A DNA stretch of 34,256 nt from Tetragenococcus solitarius NBRC 100494 (GTDB lineage Bacteria; Bacillota; Bacilli; Lactobacillales; Enterococcaceae), in contig NZ_BCPY01000028.1 of the NCBI RefSeq assembly GCF_001544195.1, forward strand, positions 1 through 34,256. The letters are read 5' to 3'. The notes beneath the pieces are model-generated. The model was not told where the DNA came from and made no database searches. It saw only the letters and a list, made by a program, of their open reading frames with translations. Within the stretch, counting starts at the first letter, position 1, and each line of letters starts with the position of its first letter. Positions 1 to 8,951 of the stretch are shown here, piece by piece. A program made the translations under genes and the position numbers.

Positions 1-508
<508 letters not shown>

Positions 509-515
509 TTTGATC

Positions 516-532
516 GATCAACACCGTTGATC
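516..532 (-). other. rRNA leader hairpin next to 16S 5' end
   Basis: A perfect inverted repeat with arms GATCAAC and GTTGATC around a 3-nt loop lies a few bases before the mature 16S start. Such leader pairings usually belong to the processing stalk or to a leader fold that helps 16S maturation. The role here is inferred. Confidence 0.5.
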
Positions 533-630
533 TTACTTAGCTCTTCAACTTTTTGCTCGCGTGTTGTTCGCGTTGTTGCTTGTATCTTGCTTCCTTGAAG
601 AAGCGCCCTACACATTGGTTCGTTTGCTTG

Positions 631-649
631 CTTTGTTCAGTTTTCAAAG
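631..649 (-). promoter_or_regulatory. boxA-like antitermination element of the rRNA leader
   Basis: On the minus strand the text CTTTGAAAACTGAACAAAG lies between promoter P2 and the 16S gene. This string is typical of rRNA leaders in Bacillus and Enterococcus relatives. It contains the boxA-like element taken to recruit Nus factors, so that RNA polymerase reads through the long untranslated operon. The position is seen directly; the function is from family knowledge. Confidence 0.6.
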
Positions 650-680
650 GCCTACTTAATATTGCTATGATAGCCTATTA

Positions 681-709
681 ATTCTATCACTCAAACGACT
701 CATTGTCAA
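681..709 (-). promoter_or_regulatory. rRNA operon promoter P2
   Basis: Minus-strand -35 TTGACA (704-709), a 17-bp spacer and -10 TAGAAT (681-686). This is a near-consensus sigma-A promoter about 170 bp before the 16S gene and the nearer of two tandem promoters, as expected for an rRNA operon. Confidence 0.85.
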
Positions 710-765
710 TTACTTCTTCTCTTCTCTTAAGAAGAATTTTCAACAACGTTCGTTGCAACTCAGTT

Positions 766-794
766 ATAATAACATCTGATATTCTTACTGTCAA
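766..794 (-). promoter_or_regulatory. rRNA operon promoter P1
   Basis: Minus-strand -35 TTGACA (789-794), a 17-bp spacer and -10 TATTAT (766-771), 85 bp upstream of P2. The -35 is perfect and the spacing ideal. The A/T-rich text just upstream (about 805-840) could act as an UP element. Both promoters lie between the mutL terminator and the 16S gene, so the operon is expected to be independent of mutL. Confidence 0.85.
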
Positions 795-945
795 TGACAA
801 TTTGTTTATTCATATAAAAAAAGTTCAAATAAAACTTAAGCTAGAATAAACAAGTTGTTGCGACAACGTTAAACACTTTACCACGTTACCTATCAAAAAG
901 TCAATGACAAATTTACATTGTTTTTCTTTTGTTTTCAAATAACAA

Positions 946-983
946 AAAAGATTAGAAAAAAGCTCTCTTTTTTCTAATCTTTT
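946..983 (-). terminator. Terminator of the mutS-mutL unit, overlapping the mutL stop
   Basis: A 17-bp perfect stem (arms 946-962 and 967-983) with a 4-nt loop is followed on the minus strand by a T-rich stretch. The stem begins inside the last codons of mutL and includes its TAG stop codon, so there is no spacer between coding sequence and terminator. Confidence 0.85.
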
Positions 984-3016
984 ACAGAACTATGAGGGTC
1001 CTGAATACGTTTGAACATTCTTTCCATATCATAGTTATTAAAATGAATTAATACCGGTCTCCCATGTGGACAATTAAACGGATTCTCGCATTCTGCCAGG
1101 TCCCTTAATAAGGCACGCGCTTGATCCTCGTTTAAGTAGTGATTAGCTTTGATCGAACGTTTACAGCTCATCATAATAGCCGTTTTTTCACGGAACTTTC
1201 GTACGCTTACTTCGCCTGTAGTTAATAGCATATCAATCATCTCATGAATAATCTCTTTTTCTTGTCCCTGTGGGTACCAGGTAGGGTGCGCACGAACAAT
1301 AAAGCTATTTGCACCAAATTCTTCCAAATAAATCCCTACTTCTTGTAACAGTTCTGCTTGCTCTTTTAAAAAAAGAGCATCACTATTAGGATAATCAAGT
1401 ACAATCGGGACTAGCATTTCCTGTAAATCTGATGAAACATTACCAATTTGTTGACGAAAATACTCGTATTTAATACGTTCTTGGGCAGCATGCTGGTCAA
1501 TGATATATAGACCATCCTCACTTTGTGCAAATAAATACGTCCCGTGCATCTGCCCAAAATAATCCAACTGCGGAAAACGTTCTTCAGCTGGTTTTTCATT
1601 TGCAATTTTTTCCATCAGCTGACGATTTTCTTTTTGATGAATGTCATATTCTGGATGGTCCGTACTTGTTTCTTCTGCCGTTTCTTTCTGATACATATGT
1701 TCTTTTTCCACAGCTTTTGCTAGACCATTTTTGCTTTCAAGGCTATCTCCTTGACTTGGAAATGTTGTTTTACCAGCGTTTATCAACTCTGTTTTCGAGG
1801 AGTTTTCAACTTTTCCACTTTTATCCCCAGTTTTTTCCACAGAGTTTTCCACAGAAGAATCCTCGGTTTCATTTACATAAAAGTCGCCCGTTTTCCTATC
1901 ATATGCAAGCTTTGAACTTTCATTACTTTTAGCTTCTTCAAAGTCCATCGTTAATTGCTGTGCTTTTTCCTGTTCGCTTACTCTCTTATTAAAATCTAAG
2001 TTATCTGTCGCATTAGGAATAAGATTTTCTTCCCTTAAGCGTTCGTTAATTGTTTTAGAAAGCAAAGCAGTTAATTCATACTCTTTTGATAAACGTACTT
2101 CCTGTTTTGTCGGATGAACATTGACATCAACTAACAGCGGGTCCATCTCTATTTCAATCACTGCAATTGGGAAACGACCCACCATTAACTTTGAACCATA
2201 ACCATTAACGATCGCCTTATTTAAGGCAAAATTTTTAATGTAACGGCCGTTAACAATCGTTGATAGATAGTTACGATTAGCCCTTGTCACTTCTGGCAAA
2301 GAAATATACCCGTTGATTTTAAAATCCAAGTCTTCTGCTTGAATTTCCCGCATTTTCTTCGCCGTTTGTACCCCATAAATTCCAGCAATCGTCTGTTTTA
2401 AATCCGCATTTCCAGAGGTCAAAAGCATTTGGTTGCCTTCATGAACTAAATAAAAGGCAATGTTAGGATGGCTTAAAGCCAAGCGGTTCACAATGTCACC
2501 AATATGCGCTAGTTCTGTCTGCAATGTTTTAACATATTTTAACCGAGCAGGGGTATTAAAAAAGAGATTTTCAACCGTAATTTTCGTTCCTTGACGTAAA
2601 GCAGAAGGCTGATTTTCCACAACTTCTCCACCTTTTAAATATAGGTAGGTCCCTTGGCTAGCTCCTTTAGCTGCAGTTTCTATAGTAATTTCTGACACTG
2701 AAGCAATACTGGGCAACGCCTCACCACGAAAGCCCAAAGTGCGAATACGAAATAGATCATCGCGGTTGTGAATTTTACTTGTTGCATGTCTTTTAAACGC
2801 ATTCTCTGCATCCTCTGGAGCAATCCCTGTCCCATTATCTGTTACTTGAATCTTTTTTAATCCTGCTTCTTCTAGAAAAATATTAATTTGGGTACTGTTG
2901 GCATCGATTGCGTTTTCGATTAATTCTTTAACAACTGAAGCCGGACGTTCAACCACTTCTCCAGCAGCAATTTGATTTGTAAGCCGTTCGGATAGTTCCA
3001 GGATTTTATTTGCCAT
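974..3016 (-). CDS. mutL: DNA mismatch repair protein MutL (endonuclease type)
   Basis: MutL links mismatch recognition by MutS to strand incision. The 680-residue protein has the N-terminal GHKL ATPase with the motifs ELIENAIDA, DNGTGI and TLGFRGEAL in the first 100 residues, then a long charged linker (about 345-480) and a C-terminal dimerisation/endonuclease domain. That domain keeps the metal-site signature DQHAAQERIKYE, the SCKRSIKAN segment and CPHGRP near the end. These mark the nicking form of MutL found in bacteria without MutH. The ATG at 3014-3016 has a GAAGGGAAAG ribosome site. It lies 16 bp after mutS, so the two are surely co-transcribed. The gene ends inside its terminator. The identification is secure. 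Confidence 0.98.
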   Translation of the reverse strand: MANKILELSERLTNQIAAGEVVERPASVVKELIENAIDANSTQINIFLEEAGLKKIQVTDNGTGIAPEDAENAFKRHATSKIHNRDDLFRIRTLGFRGEALPSIASVSEITIETAAKGASQGTYLYLKGGEVVENQPSALRQGTKITVENLFFNTPARLKYVKTLQTELAHIGDIVNRLALSHPNIAFYLVHEGNQMLLTSGNADLKQTIAGIYGVQTAKKMREIQAEDLDFKINGYISLPEVTRANRNYLSTIVNGRYIKNFALNKAIVNGYGSKLMVGRFPIAVIEIEMDPLLVDVNVHPTKQEVRLSKEYELTALLSKTINERLREENLIPNATDNLDFNKRVSEQEKAQQLTMDFEEAKSNESSKLAYDRKTGDFYVNETEDSSVENSVEKTGDKSGKVENSSKTELINAGKTTFPSQGDSLESKNGLAKAVEKEHMYQKETAEETSTDHPEYDIHQKENRQLMEKIANEKPAEERFPQLDYFGQMHGTYLFAQSEDGLYIIDQHAAQERIKYEYFRQQIGNVSSDLQEMLVPIVLDYPNSDALFLKEQAELLQEVGIYLEEFGANSFIVRAHPTWYPQGQEKEIIHEMIDMLLTTGEVSVRKFREKTAIMMSCKRSIKANHYLNEDQARALLRDLAECENPFNCPHGRPVLIHFNNYDMERMFKRIQDPHSSVKD

Positions 3017-3032
3017 CTACTTTCCCTTCTTT

Positions 3033-5615
3033 CTATTCTTGTACCGACTGTTTTAATTCATATAGTTTGTTTAATGCATCTAACGGTGTCATTTCCATAA
3101 GATTTAATGCATTTAATTGTTCAACCACATCACTTGCTAGTTCAGAATCTTCGCTAAATAAAGATAACTGTTGATTGGTTTCTTGCTTTTCTGTAGCTGA
3201 TGATTCACTAGGAATCTCTTGATTTTGTAATGTTTTTCCTTTTTCAAGAGCTTGTAAAATATTATCCGCTCTGTTTAACAAATCTTCAGGTAAGCCCGCA
3301 ATTTTTGCTACATGGATACCATAGCTTTTATCGGCTGGCCCTTCCATCATTTTATGCAAAAACACCAACTCACCGTCTTTTTCTACTGCGCCTACATGGA
3401 TATTTTTTAACTGGGGCAATTCGTCTTGTAAGACCGTCAATTCGTGATAATGAGTAGAAAACAACGTTTTTGCACCGACATGCTGATGGATATACTCAAT
3501 AATGGCTTGAGCTAAAGCCATACCATCATAAGTTGCTGTTCCTCGGCCCAATTCGTCAAATAAAACCAAGCTATTTGGAGTTGCATGTAGCAGTGCTTGA
3601 TTGGCTTCCATCATTTCCACCATAAAGGTACTTTGTCCTGCAATTAAATCATCACTTGCTCCGATCCGAGTAAAAATACGATCAAAAATCGGCATAACAG
3701 CTGATTGGGCTGGCACAAAACAACCCATTTGTGCCAAGATCACCGTCAAAGCCAACTGTCGCATATAAGTGCTTTTCCCTGACATATTAGGACCTGTAAT
3801 TAACAAAATCAATGTTTGCTGGTCCATTTGAACTGTATTAGGAATATATTCTTGACTTCCAAGAACTTTTTCTACGACTGGGTGTCGCCCTTCTATAATA
3901 TTCAGCTCTTTTTCATCATTTAGTTCTGGCCGTACATATTGATAACGTTCACTAATAACTGCGAAACTTTGCAATACATCTGTTTTGCTAATTGTTTTGG
4001 CTAAATGTTGCAGTCGATCAATGGCTTTTTTTATTTTTTTTCTTACATCTAAAAATAGTTCATACTCTAAATCGACAGACTGTTCTTCTGCTTCTAGTAT
4101 CAATTTCTCAAGTTCTTTTAGCTCGGGGGTGATAAAACGTTCTGCATTTGCTAAAGTCTGCTTGCGTTCGTAAGTTCCCTCTTCTAAGTTGGCTAAGTTG
4201 GCTTTGGTAATTTCAATATAATACCCAAAAACTCGATTATAACCAACTTTTAAGTTTTTTATTCCAGTTTTTTTTCGTTCTTTAGCTTCAAGCTCAGCAA
4301 TCCATTGTTTGCCATTACGCATAGCTTCACGATATTTATCAAGTTGCTCATCAAAACCGTCTTTGATGACATTACCCTCAGTAATTGAAACTGGCGCTTC
4401 TTCGCTGATTGCTTGTCCGATGAGTTCTACTAAATCTTCCATAGGTTCCATATCGTTTAAAGTATCGTTCCATTCTCCTTGGTCAATCCCTTGTAAAATG
4501 GCACGAATAGCTGGCACTTGTTCCAACGAAGATTTTAATTGTAATAAATCACGTCCATTAACATTACCAAAAGCTACACGTCCAGCTAAACGTTCAAGAT
4601 CATAAACCTTAGTTAAGGCTTCTTTTAAGTCTTCTCGTTCAAAAAAAGCATTCAATAAACTTGCTACTTGGTCTTGTCGTTTTAGGATCGCACTTTTTTG
4701 GATTAGCGGTCTATCTAACCACTGTTTTAATAGACGACCGCCCATGGCCGTTTTGGTTTCATCTAAAAGCCACAAAAGCGTGCCATGCTTTTTCCCTGTT
4801 CGAATCGACTGGTTTAATTCCAAATTGACCTTTGAGTAATGATCCATCTTTAAATAATGATCTACTTGATAACTTTGTGCTTTTTGGATATGATCTAGAC
4901 TGCGTTTTTGCGTTAAAGAAAGATATTGTAACAACTTCGCTGTCGCTTCTTTTTCTAGGTCAGAAGAAAGCTCACTTATTAAAAATTGAAATTCAGCATT
5001 GGGCTCATAATCTTTTTGTGTTGAGAATATGACACCCAAACGTGTCTTTAAAGTTTCTTTTAATGATTCGGGGATATCGCTTGTTAGAACTATCTCTTTG
5101 GTTTGCAGTGAAGAAGCTTCATTTAAAACACTTTCTTGTTCATTTAAAGTAGTACTACATAATTCTCCTGTCGTTAAATCAACATAGCTTAGCCCATACT
5201 TTCCATTTGCAAAAGTCAACGCAGTTAGAAAATTGTTTTCTTTCGCACTAACACCTTTTCCTTCCATCAAAGTTCCCGGTGTCACTAGTTGAATAACTTC
5301 TCTTTTAACCATTCCTTTCGTGGTTTTCGGATCTTCTACTTGCTCACAAATCGCCACTTTATATCCTTGTTCTACCAGAATATCAATATAATTAGATGCT
5401 GCATGATAAGGTACGCCGCACATTGGAATAGGTTCTTCAGCATTTTTATTACGGCTTGTTAATGTCAGTTCTAGTAATTGAGCAACTTTTAGAGCGTCAT
5501 CATAAAATAATTCATAAAAGTCACCTAAACGATAGAATAAAAAAGCATCCTGGTATTGCTCCTTGATGCTTAGATATTGTTCCATCATTGGTGTATTTTT
5601 AGTTTTTTGAGGCAT
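3033..5615 (-). CDS. mutS: DNA mismatch repair protein MutS
   Basis: MutS binds base mismatches and small loops and recruits MutL. The protein (860 residues from the chosen start) has the N-terminal mismatch-binding domain with the GDFYE motif (the Phe-x-Glu reader), connector, lever and clamp domains. The C-terminal ABC-type ATPase has Walker [10 protein letters not shown], the [12 protein letters not shown] Walker B region and a STHYHEL segment. I chose the ATG at 5613-5615 (protein starts [11 protein letters not shown]) because an AGGAGG lies 9 bases upstream (5625-5630) and MutS proteins of relatives start there; an in-frame start 9 codons earlier has no such site. The start overlaps the end of ricA by 17 bp, suggesting translational coupling. 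Confidence 0.98.
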   Translation of the reverse strand: MPQKTKNTPMMEQYLSIKEQYQDAFLFYRLGDFYELFYDDALKVAQLLELTLTSRNKNAEEPIPMCGVPYHAASNYIDILVEQGYKVAICEQVEDPKTTKGMVKREVIQLVTPGTLMEGKGVSAKENNFLTALTFANGKYGLSYVDLTTGELCSTTLNEQESVLNEASSLQTKEIVLTSDIPESLKETLKTRLGVIFSTQKDYEPNAEFQFLISELSSDLEKEATAKLLQYLSLTQKRSLDHIQKAQSYQVDHYLKMDHYSKVNLELNQSIRTGKKHGTLLWLLDETKTAMGGRLLKQWLDRPLIQKSAILKRQDQVASLLNAFFEREDLKEALTKVYDLERLAGRVAFGNVNGRDLLQLKSSLEQVPAIRAILQGIDQGEWNDTLNDMEPMEDLVELIGQAISEEAPVSITEGNVIKDGFDEQLDKYREAMRNGKQWIAELEAKERKKTGIKNLKVGYNRVFGYYIEITKANLANLEEGTYERKQTLANAERFITPELKELEKLILEAEEQSVDLEYELFLDVRKKIKKAIDRLQHLAKTISKTDVLQSFAVISERYQYVRPELNDEKELNIIEGRHPVVEKVLGSQEYIPNTVQMDQQTLILLITGPNMSGKSTYMRQLALTVILAQMGCFVPAQSAVMPIFDRIFTRIGASDDLIAGQSTFMVEMMEANQALLHATPNSLVLFDELGRGTATYDGMALAQAIIEYIHQHVGAKTLFSTHYHELTVLQDELPQLKNIHVGAVEKDGELVFLHKMMEGPADKSYGIHVAKIAGLPEDLLNRADNILQALEKGKTLQNQEIPSESSATEKQETNQQLSLFSEDSELASDVVEQLNALNLMEMTPLDALNKLYELKQSVQE

Positions 5616-5985
5616 CTGTTTCTTCCTCCTCGATTGCACCATTCACTTGTTTTTCAAAGTTTGTGATAATGTATTGCAAAAGTTCATTTGCATCGAACAT
5701 TTTTTCACGGTAACTAAGCACAAGCGGATGAGTGTCATACTCTTTTTTTAACCGGTCAATTTCAGCATTTGCCTGTCTTGCTGCTTCCGGTTTGTCATAA
5801 TGAGCAAATTGCACAGCTGCTTTTTGTTGTTGTTTTATCTGCTCTTCTAATTTTTGTAAAGATTCATTTTGCTGTGCTTGTTGTCGAACTTCTTGAAATT
5901 CTTTAATAAGATCATGTTCGTCTAGTAAATCAACGAGCTGCTCAAGAGCTGCGTGGATTTCTGGTTCTTCACGTAAAAGGTCCAA
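5599..5985 (-). CDS. ricA: RicA/YmcA-like YlbF-family regulator
   Basis: This 128-residue, almost wholly helical and Gln/Glu-rich protein matches the YlbF/YmcA (com_ylbF) family. In Bacillus subtilis YmcA (RicA) joins YlbF and YaaT in a complex that steers RNase Y mRNA processing and affects competence, biofilm formation and sporulation. The call rests on length, helical pattern and the order ymdB-ricA-mutS-mutL, which echoes ymdB-ymcB-ymcA-cotE-mutS-mutL in Bacillus. It starts at TTG (5983-5985) with GAGG 8 bases before; no ATG is better placed. Its end overlaps mutS by 17 bp. The product has no cysteine, so it cannot itself supply Cys ligands to the iron-sulphur clusters reported for the Bacillus complex. 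Confidence 0.8.
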   Translation of the reverse strand: MDLLREEPEIHAALEQLVDLLDEHDLIKEFQEVRQQAQQNESLQKLEEQIKQQQKAAVQFAHYDKPEAARQANAEIDRLKKEYDTHPLVLSYREKMFDANELLQYIITNFEKQVNGAIEEEETDASKN

Positions 5986-6009
5986 AGTTTACACCTCTGT
6001 TCGTTCATT

Positions 6010-6807
6010 TTATGCTAAAAATGGTTGATCCTCATTAATTAAAATCGGCTCGATACTTTTAGCAAAGCCACTGCGCGGATCCATTTCAACTAAACAAGCA
6101 GATAAAATACTGCGGCCATTTTCGACGACTTCAAAACGCTTAGGCAAAGCCGTAATGAATTTTTCAATAATAGGTTCTTTTTTCATCCCTAAAATCGCGT
6201 CATAAGGTCCAGTCATCCCTACGTCAGTCAAATAAGCAGTACCAGCAGGCAAGATTCGTGCGTCATTGGTTTGTACGTGAGTATGGGTGCCAACAACAGC
6301 AGAAACACGTCCATCCAGATACCAGCCCATAGCCTGCTTTTCACTTGTTGTTTCTGCATGAAAATCAACAAAAATGTAGGAAGTTCTTTTAGCAGCCATC
6401 GCAACCAATTCATCAGCTTTTTTAAATGGATCATCAATGTCTGCCATAAACGATCTACCTTGTAGATTAATCACTGCTAATTCGACATCATTCACCTTGA
6501 CAAAAACCATCCCCTCACCTGGAGCTTGTGCTGGAAAGTTAGCCGGACGAATGATACGTTTTGCCTCAGAAATAAACTCGAAAATATCGCGATTATCCCA
6601 TGCATGATTGCCTAAAGTGATAACATCGATACCTTCTTGTAAAAATTTTTTATAAATTTTTTCAGTAATTCCTTTACCACCTGCTGCGTTTTCTCCATTA
6701 GCAATTGTTACTTGAGGTGCATATTCTTTTTTTAGTTTTGGCAAATACTCAGTGATCGTTTTTCTACCTAAAGAACCTACAACGTCACCTATAAATAAAA
6801 TTCGCAC
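6010..6807 (-). CDS. ymdB: YmdB family metallophosphoesterase (2',3'-cyclic nucleotide phosphodiesterase)
   Basis: YmdB is a cytosolic dinuclear-metal phosphodiesterase that in B. subtilis hydrolyses cyclic nucleotides and affects biofilm formation. The 265-residue protein carries the expected ligands: D8 in GDVVGS, E39 and N40 in NGENAAGG, N67/H68 in LGNHAW, H150 in VDFHAETTSEK, and H175/H177 in GTHTHVQT. Length and motif spacing fit the family closely. The start is GTG at 6805-6807, with AGAGGA just upstream at a suitable distance. It is the first gene of the ymdB-ricA-mutS-mutL set, 24 bp before ricA, and a -10 box lies about 35 bp upstream. Linking mRNA decay regulators to mismatch repair genes is a feature of this locus in Firmicutes. 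Confidence 0.93.
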   Translation of the reverse strand: MRILFIGDVVGSLGRKTITEYLPKLKKEYAPQVTIANGENAAGGKGITEKIYKKFLQEGIDVITLGNHAWDNRDIFEFISEAKRIIRPANFPAQAPGEGMVFVKVNDVELAVINLQGRSFMADIDDPFKKADELVAMAAKRTSYIFVDFHAETTSEKQAMGWYLDGRVSAVVGTHTHVQTNDARILPAGTAYLTDVGMTGPYDAILGMKKEPIIEKFITALPKRFEVVENGRSILSACLVEMDPRSGFAKSIEPILINEDQPFLA

Positions 6808-6841
6808 AAAATTTCCTCTTCTCTTTTTTCTTCTTTTTCCT

Positions 6842-6847
6842 ATTATA
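6842..6847 (-). promoter_or_regulatory. Probable -10 box of the ymdB-ricA-mutS-mutL unit
   Basis: A perfect TATAAT on the minus strand lies 35 bp before the ymdB start. No convincing -35 is present at 16-18 bp (the spot holds only a run of T). The promoter is therefore likely but not fully supported. Confidence 0.5.
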
Positions 6848-7014
6848 ATCGTTTTATGTTTTAAAAAAAAGGTTTTGTCTTATTTGTAAAATAAATTTTG
6901 AAAAAGTTTGTAAAATACACAGTTGTCAGCATTTTACAAAAAATATCTCAGATTCCATCTGTTAAACAAATAAAATTACATCATTTTTTACGCATTGTTT
7001 TGACTAAAAAACAT

Positions 7015-7062
7015 TTCTTTTTGACAAATAAATTTGTCATAATGACTTATATGTGTTACATT
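7015..7062 (+). promoter_or_regulatory. Promoter and palindromic operator of the XRE/DUF3169 module
   Basis: A perfect palindrome TGACAAAT-AA-ATTTGTCA occupies 7022-7039. It overlaps an extended -10 box (TG-T-CATAAT, 7035-7043), which would place the transcript start near 7050 and leave about 30 nt of leader before the regulator's ATG. A TTGACA (7021-7026) also lies inside the palindrome. The next gene encodes a small DNA-binding repressor type, so self-repression through this site is the simplest reading. This is inference. Confidence 0.6.
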
Positions 7063-7081
7063 AAAGTTGGAGGTGCTGAGT

Positions 7082-7285
7082 ATGAAAACTAGACTCAGAG
7101 AGCTGCGTGCACGCGAAAGACTCAATCAAACAGAGCTCGCTAAAAGAGCTAAGGTTAGCAGACAAACCATCAGTTTAATTGAACGGGAAGAGTATATTCC
7201 ATCGCTATTAATCGCTAAACGCATGGCAAAAATTTTTAATGAACCCATTGAAAATATCTTTATCTTTGAAGAGGAGGAATTATAA
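7082..7285 (+). CDS. Small XRE-family helix-turn-helix regulator
   Basis: A 67-residue, one-domain Cro/C1-type DNA-binding protein. The helix-turn-helix reads from about residue 9 (RERLNQTELAKRAKVSRQT) to 45, and the protein ends in an acidic tail (IFEEEEL). It belongs to the short XRE group often paired with small integral membrane proteins in Firmicutes. I chose the ATG at 7082-7084 because GGAGG (7069-7073) lies 8 bases before it; an in-frame ATG five codons earlier has no ribosome site. One base separates its stop from the next start, so the two genes are co-expressed. It probably binds the palindrome at 7022-7039. Confidence 0.88.
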   Translation: MKTRLRELRARERLNQTELAKRAKVSRQTISLIEREEYIPSLLIAKRMAKIFNEPIENIFIFEEEEL

Positions 7286-7286
7286 G

Positions 7287-7988
7287 ATGAAAAAAACTTT
7301 AAAAATGATTTTATATTTAATTATTGGAGCAGCCGTTGGTTTACTTGTTTCAATCACCGCTCAAAATATCGGAGGAGATGTTTCTACTGACCGTTTCTAC
7401 TTAAGCGTCAGCATTACAACAACAATAGTTGCCGCTTTTTTGATTGTTTTAGGAATTTTTCAGTATCGTCGCTTATTAACAGTAGCTAAAGATTATACGG
7501 AATCTATGGATGAAGATTCCTATGATAAATATCGTTATAATAAGTATAATGAAATTCAAATATATGGTGTAATAGGATTTGTATTATCACTTATCAGCCT
7601 TGCCATACCACTAGTTATAATGAACACTTATTTTAGTTTACCGACATTTTTGTTTACATTTATTGTCTATATTGTATCAATTATATTTCTTACTCGAACA
7701 ACAAAACTGATAACTAAGCTTTATCCAGAACGAAATCTACCTCAACCATCAGATAAAAATTACACCGATAAATTATTACTGGCATCCGATGAAGGAGAAC
7801 GTCATATTATGACAACAGCTCTGTATAAAACATTTTCCTTCACTCAAGTTGGAATTTTCTTTGGTATTCTCCTATTAATAGTTTATTCGATGCTGACTGG
7901 TGAATCACAAATTTTCAGTATTATTATCCTAGGCATCATCATGATCATCTCAAATACGAAATACTATAGTGAGATTAAAGAAAAGTAG
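7287..7988 (+). CDS. DUF3169-like integral membrane protein
   Basis: A 233-residue protein with about six predicted membrane segments, by eye near residues 5-25, 38-60, 93-112, 117-137, 185-203 and 206-224. The soluble part after the fourth segment carries KLYPERNLPQPSD and LLASDEGERHIM, which I recognise as typical of DUF3169 proteins. These have no established function and are commonly found behind a short XRE regulator, as here. The ATG at 7287 is preceded by GAGGAGG (7271-7277) that lies inside the end of the regulator gene. An in-frame start 16 codons upstream, inside the regulator, is rejected. Transport, stress sensing or toxin-immunity roles are all possible and none is shown. Confidence 0.75.
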   Translation: MKKTLKMILYLIIGAAVGLLVSITAQNIGGDVSTDRFYLSVSITTTIVAAFLIVLGIFQYRRLLTVAKDYTESMDEDSYDKYRYNKYNEIQIYGVIGFVLSLISLAIPLVIMNTYFSLPTFLFTFIVYIVSIIFLTRTTKLITKLYPERNLPQPSDKNYTDKLLLASDEGERHIMTTALYKTFSFTQVGIFFGILLLIVYSMLTGESQIFSIIILGIIMIISNTKYYSEIKEK

Positions 7989-8018
7989 TTATTCCTTTTT
8001 GTATTTTTAAGTATAAAA

Positions 8019-8058
8019 AGCCTTGTAAAATGGAAATTCACTCCCATTTTACAAGGCT
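8019..8058. terminator. Bidirectional terminator between the DUF3169 gene and the HAD gene
   Basis: A 15-bp perfect stem, AGCCTTGTAAAATGG (8019-8033) with its complement at 8044-8058 and a 10-nt loop, lies between two genes that converge. A T-rich stretch follows on the minus strand, a weaker one on the plus strand, so it should serve both genes. Confidence 0.85.
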
Positions 8059-8067
8059 ACAATTAAT

Positions 8068-8868
8068 TTATGCTCTTTTTCTAACTGTATTATTTAAAAA
8101 GCCGAGTTTATCTAAAGCTTGCCAAATTCCGTCATGATCGTTATCATCTGTGATACGATCCGCACATAAAGCAACTTCATCTGAGGCATTTCCCATCGCA
8201 ATACCGCAACCCGAAACTTGTAACATTTCGCGGTCATTCATACCATCACCAAAAGAGATAATATCTTCTTGCGCAATGCCTAAACGTTGGGCAAGCGTTA
8301 AAATGGTTGCTGCTTTAGAACCGCCTTTTGGTATTACATCCACTCCATTTTCATGCCAACGTACAAAAGAAAGGTTAGGATATTTGTCATCAAAATAATG
8401 TTCCAATGATGCATCGTAAAATGCCAGTCCTTGATAGATATCTTCTCTTTGTGCAAAATTATAATCTAAATCAGGAGCCGTCGAGCCCACTGAATGCATG
8501 GCATCTTCTATTTTTGCCAAATTAAAAGTAGTATTGCGTTTATAAGCATCAATACCAACAAAAACAGTATCTATGCCTAATTCCTTCGCTTCTTTTACAA
8601 AACGTTGCATCTCTACCTGCGGTAATAATCGTTTGTAAACTTGATGATGGTTTAAAAAAGCAGCTGAGCCATTACAAAGAATGTAATTATCAAATTCTAA
8701 TTGATAAATTAAGTCTTGTGCTAAAAACCGCGTGCGTCCAGTAGCTAACGTAACAAAATGACCTGCATTTCTTAATTCTTGTAAAGCTTCAATCGTACTA
8801 GCTAAAGGTCGTTTGTTCGAATCCAACAAGGTTCCATCAATGTCAAAAGCAAATAATTTTCGTCTCAT
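8068..8868 (-). CDS. Cof-type HAD-superfamily phosphatase
   Basis: A 266-residue hydrolase of the haloacid dehalogenase superfamily, subclass with a C2 (Cof-type) cap inserted between motifs. Motif I FDIDGTLLDS has the nucleophile D9 and acid/base D11. Motif II is the ATGRT region near residue 50. The Lys of motif III is in KGGSKAA, and motif IV is GDGMNDREM. Members remove phosphate from small molecules such as sugar phosphates, flavin mononucleotide or pyridoxal phosphate; substrate cannot be read from sequence. I use the ATG at 8866-8868; a GTG eight codons earlier is also open, and neither has a strong ribosome site. It is a single gene ending at a terminator shared with the convergent neighbour. 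Confidence 0.88.
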   Translation of the reverse strand: MRRKLFAFDIDGTLLDSNKRPLASTIEALQELRNAGHFVTLATGRTRFLAQDLIYQLEFDNYILCNGSAAFLNHHQVYKRLLPQVEMQRFVKEAKELGIDTVFVGIDAYKRNTTFNLAKIEDAMHSVGSTAPDLDYNFAQREDIYQGLAFYDASLEHYFDDKYPNLSFVRWHENGVDVIPKGGSKAATILTLAQRLGIAQEDIISFGDGMNDREMLQVSGCGIAMGNASDEVALCADRITDDNDHDGIWQALDKLGFLNNTVRKRA

Positions 8869-8951
8869 TCTATTTGTCGGGCTCTCTTTCACTAAAATTT
8901 ATGTTCACTTAATACTTAATCATATATTTTAATGAAATTCAATGGACTTGT

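Noticed and set aside
1525-1932. 135-codon plus-strand frame
   Set aside because: It is antisense to the linker region of mutL, has no ribosome site, and its Phe/Leu-rich product is what reverse-complemented Glu/Lys codons give.
6898-7092. 64-codon plus-strand frame before the XRE gene
   Set aside because: It has no ribosome site and runs across the promoter and palindrome of the XRE gene.
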